Positions 63,442-64,000 of a stretch of 64,000 nt of DNA are shown here, one piece after another. The notes beneath the pieces were generated by a model. It ran no database searches. It saw nothing but the letters and a program-made list of their open reading frames with translations, and was not told the DNA's origin. The stretch spans positions 2,319,633-2,383,632 of the forward strand of contig NZ_KB907784.1 of NCBI RefSeq assembly GCF_000382185.1, read 5' to 3'. Source of the stretch: Bordetella sp. FB-8 (GTDB lineage: Bacteria > Pseudomonadota > Gammaproteobacteria > Burkholderiales > Burkholderiaceae_B). A program made the position numbers and the translations under genes. Numbering within the stretch: position 1 is the stretch's first letter; every line of letters starts with the position of its first letter.

Positions 63442-64000
63442 AGGGCAAAAGGCTCTGGTCCTGGATTGCCGTCGCGCTGGGAACCGCGTATTTCCTGCTG
63501 CCGCTTGTCGGCATGTTCGACTTTTCCCTGAAGATGGAGCGCGGAAAATACAGTTTCGAGGCTTACCGCGTCGTGCTGTCCGATCCGCAGTTCCAGCAGA
63601 CCTTCGGCTATTCCGTCGCGCTGGCGCTGCTGACCATCGTGCTGGGCGTGCTGATCGTCGTGCCCACGGCGTATATCGTGCGGCTGCGATTTCCGGCGGT
63701 GCGTCCGGTGATCGAGTTCATCACGCTCATGCCGCTGGTGATCCCGCCCATCGTCATCGTGTTCGGCTACATACGCATCTACAACACCTCGTCCGTCCTG
63801 CCATTTACCGGCAGTTGGCTGGGCACCAACGTCCTGCTGCTGTTTGGCTACGCAATGCTGGCGCTGCCGTACATGTACCGATCCATCGACACGGGCATGC
63901 GCGCCATCGACATCGCAAGCCTGACCGAGGCGGCGCAGAGCCTGGGAGCCGGATGGGGCAGGATCCTGGCGACCGTGATCCTGCCCAACGTCTTCGTCTC
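63438..64000 (+). CDS. ABC transporter permease, second subunit (3'-truncated by window end)
   Basis: An ATG at 63438 overlaps the previous stop and opens a frame to the window end (187 codons). It encodes a first hydrophobic segment WIAVALGTAYFLLPLVGMF, then FSVALALLTIV-like membrane segments and the EAA loop TEAAQSLGAGWGRILATVILPN at the edge. It is the second permease of the importer, of the PotC class; roughly the last third is outside the window. Confidence 0.88.
   Translation, partial: MKGKRLWSWIAVALGTAYFLLPLVGMFDFSLKMERGKYSFEAYRVVLSDPQFQQTFGYSVALALLTIVLGVLIVVPTAYIVRLRFPAVRPVIEFITLMPLVIPPIVIVFGYIRIYNTSSVLPFTGSWLGTNVLLLFGYAMLALPYMYRSIDTGMRAIDIASLTEAAQSLGAGWGRILATVILPNVFV

Noticed and set aside
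1..64000. CRISPR array or rRNA operon
   Set aside because: No series of regularly spaced direct repeats and no rRNA-like conserved sequence was found anywhere in the window.

Overview
The window reads as chromosomal DNA of a motile, GC-rich betaproteobacterium of the Alcaligenaceae (Bordetella/Achromobacter type). The evidence is gene content and order: dnaX-ybaB-recR, carAB followed by an LpxO-type lipid A hydroxylase, rlmE-ftsH-folP-glmM, ppx/ppk next to pstSCAB, plus FliD, a PilZ flagellar brake and an Aer-type receptor. No complete insertion sequence, integrase, rRNA or CRISPR array is visible. Genus assignment is inference.

Layout. 1-7 kb: 3' end of fliD, the dnaX-ybaB-recR operon (minus strand), an AraC-regulator remnant, an ornithine cyclodeaminase divergent from an Lrp regulator, the 4.5S SRP RNA with its own promoter and terminator, and transaldolase. 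7-17 kb: carA-carB-lpxO-SDR, a phosphatase with a FlxA-like protein, an NCS2 permease, greA. 17-27 kb: yhbY divergent from rlmE, ftsH-folP-glmM, an OlsB-like acyltransferase, ppx divergent from ppk. 27-31 kb: pstSCAB behind a clear Pho box, without an adjacent phoU, ending in a large nested inverted repeat. 31-37.7 kb: proQ, then a hexuronate/2-keto-3-deoxygluconate (KDG) locus (IclR regulator, kduD, kduI, kdgT) that continues into an SDR dehydrogenase and an FAH-family hydrolase instead of kdgK/eda.

37.8-47.2 kb: an accessory, decaying stretch directly downstream of tRNA-Pro(UGG). It holds repeated copies of a two-gene module (COG2085 'F420-reductase-like' NADP-binding protein plus an NmrA/epimerase-type SDR), broken azoreductase, pirin and LysR genes, and TetR, HxlR, SDR, NTF2-like and methyltransferase genes. 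Two matching palindromes, one beside tetR and one before the intact module, suggest that TetR controls both. The theme is redox and xenobiotic-type enzymes controlled by small one-component regulators.

47.2-52.2 kb: an oxygen/redox signalling pair, a degenerate GGDEF-globin-GAF-EAL protein and an Aer-like PAS-MCP receptor followed by a truncated partial copy of its signalling domain. 52.2-64 kb: an amino-acid ABC transporter lacking a nearby ATPase, a small SDR operon, an MFS exporter, thiopurine methyltransferase, a YcgR-like PilZ protein, tRNA-Arg(UCU), gamma-glutamyltranspeptidase, pterin carbinolamine dehydratase, and the start of a second ABC importer that runs off the window.

The parts that best repay attention are the putative hydrolytic KDG branch, the TetR-linked redox module, the globin-containing c-di-GMP phosphodiesterase, and two intergenic inverted repeats (around the SRP RNA 5' end and after pstB).
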